Position numbers and translations under genes: made by a program
Source: Lysinibacillus composti
GTDB lineage: Bacteria; Bacillota; Bacilli; Bacillales_A; Planococcaceae
DNA: 64,000 bases
Assembly (NCBI RefSeq): GCF_016908465.1
Contig: NZ_JAFBDY010000012.1
Coordinates: 1-64,000 of the forward strand
Direction: 5' to 3'
Shown here: positions 18,310 through 27,554 of the stretch, piece by piece
Layout of the letters: each line of letters starts with the position of its first letter
How positions within the stretch are numbered: the stretch's first letter is position 1
Notes under the pieces: model-generated
The model's database searches: none
The model's input: the letters and a program-made list of their open reading frames with translations, nothing else
What the model was told of the DNA's origin: nothing

Positions 18310-18459
18310 GATCATTAAATACATGTCCCACTAGTTTTATAACGCTCTTTTACTTAGACATTGTATTACGACATCAAAAAGTTCTTCAATAGTTAATAGT
18401 TCGATAAAATTATATTTAAAATACCTATCTATCACAAGAAAGATTCTCTTGTGCAAATA

Positions 18460-18500
18460 AAAAGACTGAGTTAAAAGTTGCAGTAACCTTTAAATCAGCC
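18460..18500 (-). terminator. Terminator of the TRAP transporter operon
   Basis: On the minus strand the arms GGCTGATTTAAAGGTT and AACTTTTAACTCAGTC pair with few mismatches around a short loop and are followed by TTTTTATTT. It lies 40 nt after the dctM stop. Confidence 0.75.
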
Positions 18501-18540
18501 ATTAAAGTCCCTATCTATTTATACGAAAAGTTTAATAGTT

Positions 18541-19815
18541 TTATGAGAAGAACTTGACTACCCCAACACTAAGTTGCGGGAATAACCAGAGTATCACTAC
18601 GTCGATTGTCATTATTATGATAAATGGCATTAGAGGCTTAATCATTTTTTCAGGCAACACATTTCCTACTTTTGATGCAACAAATAAACTTAACCCTACC
18701 GGGGGTGTTAATAGACCAATTGTTAAATTTACAATCATTATAATGCCGAAATGTACCGGATCTATTCCTATTGAAGTTGCAATTGGTAGTAGAATTGGCG
18801 TTAAAATGATAATTGCCGAAATCTCATCAATAAACATCCCAACAATTAAAAGGAAGATAATAATAACAAACATGACTACGACTGGCTGCAAGTTTAATTC
18901 AGAAATGACGGACGCTAATTCATGAGGTAATCTCTCGATTGTTAAATAGAAGCCAAAAATAGAGGCCGATGCAATGATTACAGATAGTGTTGATAATACA
19001 ATAACCGTTTCTAAAATAATCGTTCTTAAAACATTCCAAGTAATTTTCTTATAAACAAACTTCCCAACAAGGAACCCATACACAACCGCGATTACAGAAG
19101 CTTCGGTTGGTGTGAAGAATCCTCCATAAATTCCACCTAAAATAATGATCGGCATTAGTAATGCTAAAATTGAACCTAATCCACTTTTCCATACTTTCGA
19201 AAGATTAAATGTTTCCGTGCTACGAATCTCGTTTTTTAGTGAATAAATATATACCCAAACCATTAAAGTAATCCCAATAAATATCCCTGGAACAACACCT
19301 GCAATAAATAAATCACTGACTGATACACCTGCACTTACCGCAAATAATACCATCGGAACACTAGGCGGAATGATGACTCCAGTTGTACCTCCTGCTGCTT
19401 GGACAGATGCAGAGAATTCACGATTATATCCCGCTTTTACCATTGCAGGAATTAGTAAACCTCCTACCGCTGCAGTTGTTGCTACAGCTGAACCAGAAAG
19501 GGCCGCAAAAAACATACAGGCAACAATAGACACATGAGCTAGTCCACCACGAAGATGCCCTACTAGGCTAGATGCAAATTCTACGATTTTATCTGAAATT
19601 CCACCATGCTCCATAATCTTTCCAGCTAAAATGAAAAAAGGTGCAGCCATTAACGGGAATGAATCTAATGTCGTAAACATTCGATGAGGAACGGTACTTA
19701 ACTCAAAACTTCCAGTAAGTAATACGATGATAATTGTTGATAATCCTAGAGCGACTGCGATTGGAACATTTAAAAAGAATAAAATACACAATAAGACGAA
19801 TAGAAGTATACTCAT
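18541..19815 (-). CDS. dctM: TRAP transporter large permease subunit (DctM)
   Basis: The 424-residue membrane subunit of a tripartite ATP-independent periplasmic transporter, which imports organic acids with sodium. About 12 membrane helices are visible, with the family signatures GSAVATTAAVGGLLIPAM, PPSVPMVLF and PTEASVIAVVYG. It overlaps the dctQ stop by 4 nt (ATGA), so translation is coupled. It is the last gene of a dctP-dctQ-dctM operon. The substrate is unknown from the sequence; C4-dicarboxylates and many other acids are used by this family. Confidence 0.92.
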   Translation of the reverse strand: MSILLFVLLCILFFLNVPIAVALGLSTIIIVLLTGSFELSTVPHRMFTTLDSFPLMAAPFFILAGKIMEHGGISDKIVEFASSLVGHLRGGLAHVSIVACMFFAALSGSAVATTAAVGGLLIPAMVKAGYNREFSASVQAAGGTTGVIIPPSVPMVLFAVSAGVSVSDLFIAGVVPGIFIGITLMVWVYIYSLKNEIRSTETFNLSKVWKSGLGSILALLMPIIILGGIYGGFFTPTEASVIAVVYGFLVGKFVYKKITWNVLRTIILETVIVLSTLSVIIASASIFGFYLTIERLPHELASVISELNLQPVVVMFVIIIFLLIVGMFIDEISAIIILTPILLPIATSIGIDPVHFGIIMIVNLTIGLLTPPVGLSLFVASKVGNVLPEKMIKPLMPFIIIMTIDVVILWLFPQLSVGVVKFFS

Positions 19816-20300
19816 TCATTCACCTCAAGGTTACGACTTTTATTTATTCCTTTTAACAATAGGTCAATAATGTTAATAATTTGTAGAATGGCACCAAGTG
19901 GTATGGCGAAATATACTAATGACATTGGTAAATGTAGAGCTGGAGAGGTGTTAGTCATGGATTCCATAGAAAGCTCAAATCCAGTAATAATAAGTATAAT
20001 CGCAAAAGAGATACTGACCATTGCCCCGATTATTGCAAAAACATTCTTGGCTTTGATGTTAAATTTATTTACTAATACCTCAATACTAACATGTGCTCCG
20101 TATTGGTAGGCAAAACCACTTGCTAAAAAGGACACCCATACTAATATATACCTCGCTACTTCTTCAGTCCAAGAAAAGGAAAAACCAGATATTGCACGAG
20201 ATATGATTTGGAAAAATACTAGGAGTACCATGATCACGAGAAATGACATCGCGACATATTCTGTAACACGATTTAATTGACGTACAAAAGAATGATACAT
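19812..20300 (-). CDS. dctQ: TRAP transporter small permease subunit (DctQ)
   Basis: A 162-residue protein with four predicted membrane helices. It carries the DctQ signature FSWTEEVARYILVWVSFLAS near residues 40-60. It forms the membrane complex with DctM, and its gene lies between dctP and dctM with a 4-nt overlap to dctM. The ATG at 20300 follows a GGGAGGGAC ribosome site. The family and role are clear. Confidence 0.9.
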   Translation of the reverse strand: MYHSFVRQLNRVTEYVAMSFLVIMVLLVFFQIISRAISGFSFSWTEEVARYILVWVSFLASGFAYQYGAHVSIEVLVNKFNIKAKNVFAIIGAMVSISFAIILIITGFELSMESMTNTSPALHLPMSLVYFAIPLGAILQIINIIDLLLKGINKSRNLEVNE

Positions 20301-20365
20301 ATGTCCCTCCCTCTAGAGTTTAAAGAGGCCCCTTATTGGTAAATGGGGCCTGTTGAATAAAATCT

Positions 20366-21382
20366 TTACTCTTTAATTTTAGATATATACTCTGCAAACT
20401 TTGATTCATGTTTATCGTAAACTGGCTGAACCGCTTTTCTGAAAGCTTCCATGTCAATTTCATCTTGTTCGATTATTTTTACGCCATTGTCCGTCATAAT
20501 TTTCTCTGCACTTTTTTCGTATTCAGGATAGATTGTGCTATGGTAATAGTCGTCACTTTCTCCTACGACCGTATCCAATTTCCCGCGTAAGTCGTCACTT
20601 AGTTCGTCATATTTATCTAAATTCATTACTAGTACACCTGCACGATAACTAATTCCAACTTTAGATAAGTGCTTCGTAACTTCGTATAACTTACCACCAG
20701 TCATTGTTACGTTTAATGGATCTGTCCCGTCAACCACACCTTGTTGGATTGAAGTGTATAGCTCAGGATATGGGATTGGTACAGGGTCAGCACCTAATGC
20801 ACGGTATGTGTCCATAAAAATCTCGTTTTCTAATGTACGTAATTTTAACCCTTTTAAATCTTCTGGACCGTAAACATCGTGTTTATTATTAGAAATGTTA
20901 GCGATTCCATAATTCATGAAAGTTAGAATCTTTAAACCTTTTTCCTCTGCTTTTGCTTTTAGTTGATCTCCCACTTCACCCTTTAATACTCTTTGGGCAT
21001 GATCTAAATCATCAAAAAGGAACGGCATGTCTAAAAAAGCAACGTCTTCAACAAAGTTAGACAGTGCACCACCAGTTACAAAGGCAAAATCAATTGTACC
21101 TGCACGAACTTGTTCCACCATTTCAACTTCGCCACCTAATTGAGCACCTGGGAATACTTCTATAGTTACTTGGCCATCAGTTGCTTGATCAATTCCTTCT
21201 GCCATTTTTTCAGATAGTAAATCTCCTGGGTCTCCTTCAGGTGCTGCATGACCAAAACGATAAACAATTTCTTTAGCTTCTGACGAAGTCGATGTTGCCG
21301 TATCGTCCTTAGAAGAACTTCCACAAGCAACTAACAAAATTGAACACATTACAATAGAAAAGAAGATTAATAGTTTTTTCAT
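20366..21382 (-). CDS. dctP: TRAP transporter substrate-binding lipoprotein (DctP)
   Basis: Solute-binding component of the TRAP system, 338 residues. A lipoprotein signal ends in LLVAC with cysteine 20 as the lipid anchor, as expected for a Gram-positive binding protein. The mature part has the DctP/TAXI-type features RFGHAAPEGDPGD, GQVTIEVFPGAQLGGE, and the conserved LKLRTLENEIF, with the ligand-pairing arginine. It heads the operon, with a consensus cre site about 165 nt upstream, suggesting repression when preferred sugars are present. The substrate is not predictable. Confidence 0.92.
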   Translation of the reverse strand: MKKLLIFFSIVMCSILLVACGSSSKDDTATSTSSEAKEIVYRFGHAAPEGDPGDLLSEKMAEGIDQATDGQVTIEVFPGAQLGGEVEMVEQVRAGTIDFAFVTGGALSNFVEDVAFLDMPFLFDDLDHAQRVLKGEVGDQLKAKAEEKGLKILTFMNYGIANISNNKHDVYGPEDLKGLKLRTLENEIFMDTYRALGADPVPIPYPELYTSIQQGVVDGTDPLNVTMTGGKLYEVTKHLSKVGISYRAGVLVMNLDKYDELSDDLRGKLDTVVGESDDYYHSTIYPEYEKSAEKIMTDNGVKIIEQDEIDMEAFRKAVQPVYDKHESKFAEYISKIKE

Positions 21383-21547
21383 AGTCCACCCCGATTAGAT
21401 TTTATTTAACGAATAACATAAAATTAGTTCAAATAAAGGAATACTACTCTCAAACCTCCCTTCAACATCTACCTATTCATGATTGCTAAGCTGAACACAG
21501 CTAAAAGCTTCATATACAATATTCTGACTGACTAAGAGGAAATGAAG

Positions 21548-21561
21548 TGGAAACGTTTACA
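21548..21561 (-). promoter_or_regulatory. CcpA cre site upstream of the TRAP operon
   Basis: TGGAAACGTTTACA matches every position of TGNAARCGNWWWCA. It lies 166-179 nt upstream of the dctP start in an otherwise empty 433-nt gap, so CcpA-dependent catabolite control of the transporter is likely. I found no clear -35/-10 pair to place it relative to a promoter. Confidence 0.65.
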
Positions 21562-21774
21562 AACTTCAAATTTCATAATAATGAAAATTTTATTACAATT
21601 CGAGTTCTTTTGTTACATAACATTTTTATGGAAAGTAGAATAAATTCCAACAAATACTTACGAATAGCAAAATGAGAGGTTAACATTTATTGAGGGAGTT
21701 TCTTGACAAATTTCATCTTAAACTGAAATTTAGAAATACAGATCCGGATTAAATCTTTCCGAAATGATCTTCAA

Positions 21775-21810
21775 TAAAAAAAGCGAAATGCCACATTTGG
21801 ACATTTCGCT
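21775..21810 (-). terminator. Terminator after ypvA
   Basis: On the minus strand AGCGAAATGTC and GGCATTTCGCT pair around a short loop and are followed by TTTTTTTATT, 6 nt after the helicase stop. Confidence 0.85.
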
Positions 21811-21815
21811 AAATT

Positions 21816-23720
21816 CTATTCGATTGGTGTAACTGGTAAAATTTCAATAAATTCAGTTTTCACTTTTTGTTCTTCTGGATTTAACAGAATATGAATTTCC
21901 CCATAATCATTAGAAGTACGGATGAGCCTTCCCATCCCTTGTTGCAAGCGAAGTTGCATAAATGGTAATTCGACTTCCTCAAAGGCATTTTCTGAAAAGG
22001 AACGTTTCGCATCAAATAGTGGATCATGTGGTGGGAACGGTAAGTCAAAAATAATAACCCTTGTTAATGCTTCCTCAGGTAAATCAAGACCTTCCCATAA
22101 ATGATACGAACATAACGTTTTAATGTCCCCATTTTGGAAGTCTCGAATAATTGCCGATAATTCACGGTCCCCTTCAAATGCTGTCGATAATCGAGCCATC
22201 ATTGGAAGTTTAGCTTTGAATTCTAACATTGATTTTTTCGACTTAAATAAAATTAATGTTTGTTTTTCATCCCGTAAAATTTGCTCTACTTTTTTCACTT
22301 TTTCCGCTTGGTTTAATGCATGAAGATAGATTTTCATCACTTCTTCATAATCAAATGGAGAAGGTACACTAAATGATTGATACTTTGTAATTCCTAAGCT
22401 ATAGGCAATATAAGAAAAGTCTTTCTTAACCGATAATGTAGCAGAAGAAAATACAATTGGTAATTTCTTAGAGAATAATGTTTCTTGTAACACTTCTGTG
22501 ATTAGTCGAGGCATGATGACTAATGTTTCCTCGCCATCCGTTTCTTCCAACCAATCGACTGCATCACCCTGTGCGATGAAGATTCGGATTGAAGCAACGT
22601 ATTGTTCTAAAAATTCCTCAGCCATATTTAACTCATACTCAGGGATCATATAAAGTTCTGATTCGAACACAAACTCTTCTAAAAGCTGTTCCACATCAGC
22701 AACCAGTTGCTTCCCGAGTGCAAGTAATTTCGTAGATTTTTTGATTGTTTTTCGTTCTTCATCAGATCGGACGATATCATCACGTAGTTGATCAAAAAAT
22801 AGTTCATGATCATCCTGTAACTTCTCCATTGCATATAGCGTACGTTCACGAACTCCATCAACCATTAATCTCTCTAATAGATTCAAAATCGTATATCCTT
22901 GAACTTTATAAGTCATCGCTTTTTGTGCAGCATATTCAAGTAAATGTCCTTCGTCTAATACAATCATTGATACTTCAGGTAATAAAGTTAACTGACCTTC
23001 ACGTTTACGTGACTCTTTTGTCGCTAAATGTTCCATCAGGAAATCTTGAGAACATATTATTAAATCTGTAGACATGCGATAATTTGCACGATGTAATGTT
23101 TGGCCACAACGATTGCGCATTTCACAAACACCACATTGCATTAACGAGTTATAGTTAACTTTTTGCCAATCTTCATCACTTACCGTTGGATAATCGCTAC
23201 GTGCACCGAACAATTGCGCTGATTTCATTGAACCTTGTGCATATACGCCTTCTGGAATTGAAAATGCGATATCGTCTATCCAATCATCAACTTCTACTTT
23301 TTCAGCTTCCTCGAAACGTTTAAGACATAAGTATTGATCTCGTGATTTAGCAAGCCGTACATCAATATTTAATCCTAAATGGTCACGAAGTTTGTAAATA
23401 TCGCCACCTTCTTTAACAAGCTGGTCGATTAAAGTTTCATCAGCACAGGCAATTAATGCTGGTTTCCCAGTGTATCGTGCATAAGAAATAGCAGGTAACA
23501 GGTAGGCGATCGTCTTTCCTGTTCCAACACCAGCTTCCGCAAATAATACATTTTTTTCTTTTAATGCTTGCTCGATTTGATACGCCATAAAAATCTGTTC
23601 ATCACGGCATTCAAATCCTTTTTCTGGCAATTCATCATATAAAACGTCGCCGATCCAATCCCCTAGAGATTCAAAGAACGACCGATCTTTAGATAATTCA
23701 AATGGTAAAGACTCTCTCAT
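21816..23720 (-). CDS. ypvA: XPD/DinG-family ATP-dependent helicase (YpvA-like)
   Basis: Superfamily 2 DNA helicase of 634 residues, like B. subtilis YpvA. Walker A is AGVGTGKT, the DEAH-type box is VLDEGHLLEYA, and the C-terminal motif QGMGRLIRT is motif VI. Four cysteines (YLCLKR, then CGVC and RC in CGVCEMRNRCG) match the iron-sulfur cluster pattern of the XPD family. The ATG at 23720 is chosen because GAAGGAG lies 8 nt before it; a longer in-frame ATG at 23762 has no ribosome site and overlaps a leader hairpin. It follows the methyltransferase gene as in B. subtilis, where ypvA neighbours ypsC. Confidence 0.88.
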   Translation of the reverse strand: MRESLPFELSKDRSFFESLGDWIGDVLYDELPEKGFECRDEQIFMAYQIEQALKEKNVLFAEAGVGTGKTIAYLLPAISYARYTGKPALIACADETLIDQLVKEGGDIYKLRDHLGLNIDVRLAKSRDQYLCLKRFEEAEKVEVDDWIDDIAFSIPEGVYAQGSMKSAQLFGARSDYPTVSDEDWQKVNYNSLMQCGVCEMRNRCGQTLHRANYRMSTDLIICSQDFLMEHLATKESRKREGQLTLLPEVSMIVLDEGHLLEYAAQKAMTYKVQGYTILNLLERLMVDGVRERTLYAMEKLQDDHELFFDQLRDDIVRSDEERKTIKKSTKLLALGKQLVADVEQLLEEFVFESELYMIPEYELNMAEEFLEQYVASIRIFIAQGDAVDWLEETDGEETLVIMPRLITEVLQETLFSKKLPIVFSSATLSVKKDFSYIAYSLGITKYQSFSVPSPFDYEEVMKIYLHALNQAEKVKKVEQILRDEKQTLILFKSKKSMLEFKAKLPMMARLSTAFEGDRELSAIIRDFQNGDIKTLCSYHLWEGLDLPEEALTRVIIFDLPFPPHDPLFDAKRSFSENAFEEVELPFMQLRLQQGMGRLIRTSNDYGEIHILLNPEEQKVKTEFIEILPVTPIE

Positions 23721-23766
23721 TTTTGTAACTCCTTCATATAGATGTCTATTTTTTATAGACATTGAA

Positions 23767-23798
23767 GGAGGTGTCTCATACTACAATGAGACACCTCC
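23767..23798. terminator. Perfect 12-bp hairpin between the methyltransferase and helicase genes
   Basis: GGAGGTGTCTCA and TGAGACACCTCC form a perfect 12-bp stem with an 8-nt loop. T-runs are weak on both sides, so it may be a terminator for the upstream gene or a leader structure of ypvA. Confidence 0.5.
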
Positions 23799-23959
23799 TT
23801 TGCGATTTACTATCCATTTTACCTTGGCGTCATTGCGTCCCGATTTCGGACTTGTCTAGACGATCAAGTCCACTACGAAGTCGCATGACTCTCGCCGGAG
23901 GCATAATCTTTGTTCAGTGGGGAGTTCTACGCCCTCTAAACGAAGATTAACATCGCAAA
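23799..23959. repeat. Structured non-coding element bounded by inverted TTTGCGAT
   Basis: A 161-nt island bounded by TTTGCGAT (23799) and ATCGCAAA (23952). It is clearly richer in GC than the flanks and contains further helices, such as GGACTTG/CAAGTCC and a long imperfect hairpin ending CTTTGTTCAG...CTAAACGAAG. There is no credible ORF. It resembles an intergenic repeat element, and its position next to a terminator-like hairpin is notable. Confidence 0.5.
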
Positions 23960-24019
23960 ATATATTTTATCTTATAAAGCCTATTGTAAAAACATGTATT
24001 CTATACATAAAAAAGTAAA

Positions 24020-25159
24020 TTATTCTTCTCTTTTCGATTTTTGACCCCAGAATTGGTAGTAATCTGTACGAATGAAGCCATTAAATAACTTACGTTTCTT
24101 TGTTGCTTTCTTTCCGTACACTTCTTCAAAGTTCTCCATTGAAGAAAGCATATACACAGACCAAGTAGGATAATCTTTCATCACTTGTCCTAATTGATGA
24201 ATGACTTTTTCAATCGCTTCTTTTTCACCAATACGTTCTCCGTATGGTGGATTCGAAATGATGACACCGTCAGATAATCTTGTAGTAAAATCAGTTGCTT
24301 GCATTTGTTTAAATGTAATCAGGTCACCAAATCCTGCTTCTAATGCATTTTCTTGCGCAATTTTCACCATTTTATGATCAATATCGGACCCTGAAATTTC
24401 AATAGGTTGGTCATATTTTGCAAGGGAATCCGCTTCATCTCGAATTTCTTCCCAAATTTTTGCCTTCATCCATGGCCATTGTTCCGAGATAAATTCACGG
24501 TTATAGCCCGGTGCGATATTTTGACCAATCATAGCAGCTTCTAATGGAATCGTTCCTGATCCACAAAATACATCGACAAAAGGACGAGACGGACTCCATT
24601 TTGAAATTTTTACTAAAGCTGCTGCAAGGGTTTCTTTCAATGGCGCTTCCCCCTGTACTTGACGATAGCCGCGCTTATGAAGCCCTGCTCCAGAAGTATC
24701 GATCGTCAGGGTTGCAACATCCTTTAAAATAGACACCTCAATTTTATATGTTGCACCTGATTCATCTAAAAATCCTAAGCGCTTATAGTGAAACTTCATT
24801 CGCTCTACGATTGCTTTTTTCACAATCGCTTGGCAATCGGGTACACTATATAATTTAGATTTTACCGACTTACCTGACACTGGAAACGCTGCATCTACTG
24901 GTAAATAACGTTCCCATTCAATTCCTTTTGTACTTTCAAATAGTTGGTCAAATGTGTGTGCTGGAAACTCAGCCACAACGATTTTTACTCGATCGGCTAC
25001 ACGTAACCATAAGTTACATCTTGCAATGGCAGTTTCGTCTCCTTCAAAATACACTTTGCCGTTTTCTACACGTGTTTCATATCCTAATTCTTGTACTTCT
25101 TGTGCAACAATTGATTCTAAACCCATTGCTGAAGTAGCTACTAGTTGAAATTTACTCAT
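24020..25159 (-). CDS. ypsC: THUMP-domain 23S rRNA methyltransferase (RlmK/RlmL-like, YpsC)
   Basis: SAM-dependent RNA guanine-N2 methyltransferase family, 379 residues. The N-terminal THUMP-type RNA-binding domain occupies about residues 1-155. The Rossmann methyltransferase follows with VDVFCGSGTIPLEAA near residue 193 and the catalytic motif NPPYGERIG near residue 308. By homology it modifies 23S rRNA. Its ATG overlaps the stop of the GGDEF/EAL gene by one base (TAATG), so they are coupled, an arrangement not found in B. subtilis, where ypsC follows rnpB. Confidence 0.9.
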   Translation of the reverse strand: MSKFQLVATSAMGLESIVAQEVQELGYETRVENGKVYFEGDETAIARCNLWLRVADRVKIVVAEFPAHTFDQLFESTKGIEWERYLPVDAAFPVSGKSVKSKLYSVPDCQAIVKKAIVERMKFHYKRLGFLDESGATYKIEVSILKDVATLTIDTSGAGLHKRGYRQVQGEAPLKETLAAALVKISKWSPSRPFVDVFCGSGTIPLEAAMIGQNIAPGYNREFISEQWPWMKAKIWEEIRDEADSLAKYDQPIEISGSDIDHKMVKIAQENALEAGFGDLITFKQMQATDFTTRLSDGVIISNPPYGERIGEKEAIEKVIHQLGQVMKDYPTWSVYMLSSMENFEEVYGKKATKKRKLFNGFIRTDYYQFWGQKSKREE

Positions 25160-26910
25160 TATTCTATCCTTCCTTGATGTTCAACTTCCCAAATTTGAAG
25201 GAAATCAATTAGTTCGGCCATGGGTACCGGTTTACTATAATAATATCCTTGTAGATAGTCACAGCCCATTTTACGTAATAAATTTAACTGTTGAATGTTT
25301 TCAACACCTTCTGCTATGACTTTCATTTTTAATCGATGTGCCATTTGAATGATTGCATCAACTACTGCCTGTTTTTCATCAAGCAAAGCAATATGTTGAA
25401 TAAAACTTCGATCAATTTTCAAATAATCTAATGGGAATCGAACAAGGTAGCTAAGTGAAGAATAACCAGTTCCAAAGTCATCAATTGAAAGCTTAAAACC
25501 TGCTTTTTTCAATCGAACAAATTTACGAACTGTTTCTTCATCGCTATTCATGACCGTTCTTTCAGTTACTTCCAATTCAAAATTATGTGGAGCAGTATTG
25601 TACTTTTCGAGTATTTTTTGTAACGATTCTAAGAAGTTACTTTGCCCAAAATGTATACTTGATATGTTAATGGCAATCGGTATATCTCGATAGCCTGCAG
25701 CCCTTAGTATTGCCAATTCTTCGCAAGCTTTTTCAATAATAATTTCACTTAATGGAATAATTAAGCCCGTTTCTTCTGCATAAGGAATAAACTCACCCGG
25801 AGAAACAAATCCAAGCTCTTTATTTTGCCAACGGACTAACGCTTCTAATCCGACAATGGTATTATGAACAACATCTATTTTGGGTTGAAAGCTAAGTGTA
25901 AATTCTCGATTTTCGATTGCTTTACGAATTTCACGGTCTAACAGAATTACTCGTTTAGCGTCGATATTTAAGTCTTCAAAATAAAATGAAAAACTCCCAC
26001 GACCATTTTGCTTTACAAAGTTCATCGCCTTATCAGCACTTTTTACAAGGACATCAGTCGTTTGACCATCATGTGGATACATACTAATACCTATACTAGT
26101 TGAAATAAAAATTTCTTGATTGTTGATTAGAACAGGTTCTTCAAATGAACGAATGACTTCTTCAGCAAACTTTGCTGCTTCTCGTGGATGTTGAATATTT
26201 GTTAACGTTATGACAAATTCATCGCCACCATAGCGTGCAACAATATCTTTCGGCTCTAGTAATGTTTTTAGTCGGATTGCTGCTTCCACTAGGAGTTTAT
26301 CGCCAATAGCATGGCCAAGCGTATCATTAATTTGTTTAAAACGATCCAAATCTAAAAAGAAAACTGCGTGATGTACTTGTGGGGAGATTAATTCACTTGA
26401 TTCTAATAAAGTGTTCATTTTTTCGAGAAAAGCAAAACGATTATTTACTTCTGTTAGTGAGTCAGTTAAAGTTCGTTTTTCTAATTCATTTTCAACAAGT
26501 TTTTTTTCAGATAAATCAGTAAAAATACCACAAAAGTTTGTAATTTCACCATTAGAATCTTTTATACTCATAATGGTAAGCCACTCTGGATATACTTCCC
26601 CTGTTTTCCGTCGATTCCAAATCTCACCCTGCCACATTCCAAACTTTTTAATACTGTCCCACATCTTATTGTAAAATATGGAATTATGTACACCCGATTG
26701 AATAATAGACGGTTTTTTACCAATCACTTCTTTACTGTTGAAACCTGTTACAAATTCAAATGCAGGATTCACGACTTGAATAATTTTATTTTTGTCAGTA
26801 ATCATAACACCTTCTGTAATATTTTCAAAAACCTTTAATAATACATTTTCTGAGTAATAAGAATTTGAATTTTTACTATTGGAAGTTTTCTCCTCAAATG
26901 AGTCTTTCAT
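25159..26910 (-). CDS. PAS-GGDEF-EAL cyclic-di-GMP turnover protein
   Basis: Signalling protein of 583 residues without membrane helices. Order: PAS (about 20-135, ending FCGIFTDLSEKK), GGDEF (about 145-315, with intact RYGGDEF) and EAL (about 325-575, with EALVRW). The EAL catalytic set is intact: EALVRW, NISSIHF, the glutamate in ELEVTERT, DDFGTGYSSL, the lysine in LKIDRSFI and EGVEN. No RxxD inhibitory site precedes GGDEF. It could make or break c-di-GMP, but phosphodiesterase activity is better supported. ATG at 26910 is preferred over the GTG at 26919 because AGGGTGG is 5 nt ahead of it. Confidence 0.87.
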   Translation of the reverse strand: MKDSFEEKTSNSKNSNSYYSENVLLKVFENITEGVMITDKNKIIQVVNPAFEFVTGFNSKEVIGKKPSIIQSGVHNSIFYNKMWDSIKKFGMWQGEIWNRRKTGEVYPEWLTIMSIKDSNGEITNFCGIFTDLSEKKLVENELEKRTLTDSLTEVNNRFAFLEKMNTLLESSELISPQVHHAVFFLDLDRFKQINDTLGHAIGDKLLVEAAIRLKTLLEPKDIVARYGGDEFVITLTNIQHPREAAKFAEEVIRSFEEPVLINNQEIFISTSIGISMYPHDGQTTDVLVKSADKAMNFVKQNGRGSFSFYFEDLNIDAKRVILLDREIRKAIENREFTLSFQPKIDVVHNTIVGLEALVRWQNKELGFVSPGEFIPYAEETGLIIPLSEIIIEKACEELAILRAAGYRDIPIAINISSIHFGQSNFLESLQKILEKYNTAPHNFELEVTERTVMNSDEETVRKFVRLKKAGFKLSIDDFGTGYSSLSYLVRFPLDYLKIDRSFIQHIALLDEKQAVVDAIIQMAHRLKMKVIAEGVENIQQLNLLRKMGCDYLQGYYYSKPVPMAELIDFLQIWEVEHQGRIE

Positions 26911-26934
26911 TACGACCACCCTATCTCTTATACC

Positions 26935-26970
26935 TAAAAGAAAGGCCCTCCATATGAAGATGGAGAGCCT
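26935..26970 (-). terminator. Terminator between rnpB and the GGDEF/EAL gene
   Basis: On the minus strand AGGCTCTCCATC and ATGGAGGGCCT pair around TTCAT and are followed by TTCTTTT. It sits between the RNase P RNA and the next gene, 25 nt before the latter's start. Confidence 0.7.
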
Positions 26971-27026
26971 ATCATACTAAGTCAATCTACTCAGTTTTTA
27001 AACTTTACCATATTCGTCCAATGTTA

Positions 27027-27048
27027 AAATGTGTGTGTTTACACATTT
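27027..27048 (-). terminator. Possible rnpB terminator hairpin
   Basis: AAATGTGT and ACACATTT form an 8-bp stem with a 6-nt loop about 70 nt after the 3' end of rnpB. The T-run is short, so this is a weaker candidate than the hairpin at 26935. Confidence 0.4.
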
Positions 27049-27114
27049 CATAATTAGTCTGAACTAACGAATGATTAATAAAGTTTAATGTATTTTAGTT
27101 AATAATTATTTTAG

Positions 27115-27519
27115 GTTTAATCATGGAAATTCAGTAAGCCATGTTTTGTTCCCGAGTACTCAAACGGTTAACACCTCGTACGACCGGGTAGTAATCATCT
27201 ATCTACGAAAGAAATCTTTCGTCCCTCCATCCGTTCAATTCCTTCAGGAGAGTGCCCCTACCATAATTTGGGTTTCTCACTCGTGGGGTTTACCTCGTTC
27301 CACCTTCACCGTTTCCAATGAAGCTCCGTCACTGTGGCACTTTTCAGGAAGTGTCAACCATATCCTAAGACTTAGGTTTTCCTTCCGCCGTCAGGCTTAG
27401 CCTGCCTTACCTTATTTTTTCGGTAAGCACGAACACTACGGTCATCTCAGATCCGTGTGAGCATGGACTTTCCTCTACAACATTAATGTTGCAGCGATTA
27501 CTCGAATTTTCCTATGACA
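27115..27519 (-). ncRNA. rnpB: RNase P RNA, Bacillus (B) type
   Basis: On the minus strand the RNA begins near 27519 and carries the conserved blocks of B-type RNase P RNA: GAGTAATCGCTGC, TGTAGAGGAAAGTCCATGCT, GTAGTGTTCGTGCT, CTGACGGCGG, AAGTGCCACAGTGACG, GTGGAACGAGGTAAACCCC, GAGAAACCCAAAT, AGATAGATGATT and, near the 3' end, GGAACAAAACATGGCTTAC. The ends pair (GGAAAATTC with GAATTTCC). It is the catalytic subunit that trims tRNA 5' ends. It lies between gpsB and ypsC as in B. subtilis, apart from the inserted GGDEF/EAL gene. End positions are good to about 10 nt. Confidence 0.95.
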
Positions 27520-27525
27520 TCAATT

Positions 27526-27554
27526 AGTATACTAAAAAATTATCAAAAAAACAA
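27526..27554 (-). promoter_or_regulatory. Promoter of rnpB
   Basis: On the minus strand TTGTTT (27554-27549), a 17-nt spacer and TATACT (27531-27526). The predicted start at about 27519 agrees with the RNA 5' end judged from base pairing. Confidence 0.65.

Noticed and set aside
23721-23762. ATG at 23762 as ypvA start
   Set aside because: No ribosome site precedes it, and it falls beside a leader hairpin; the ATG at 23720 has GAAGGAG at good spacing.
27146-27400. An 84-codon plus-strand ORF in the rnpB region
   Set aside because: It lies wholly inside the RNase P RNA gene on the other strand and is explained by it.
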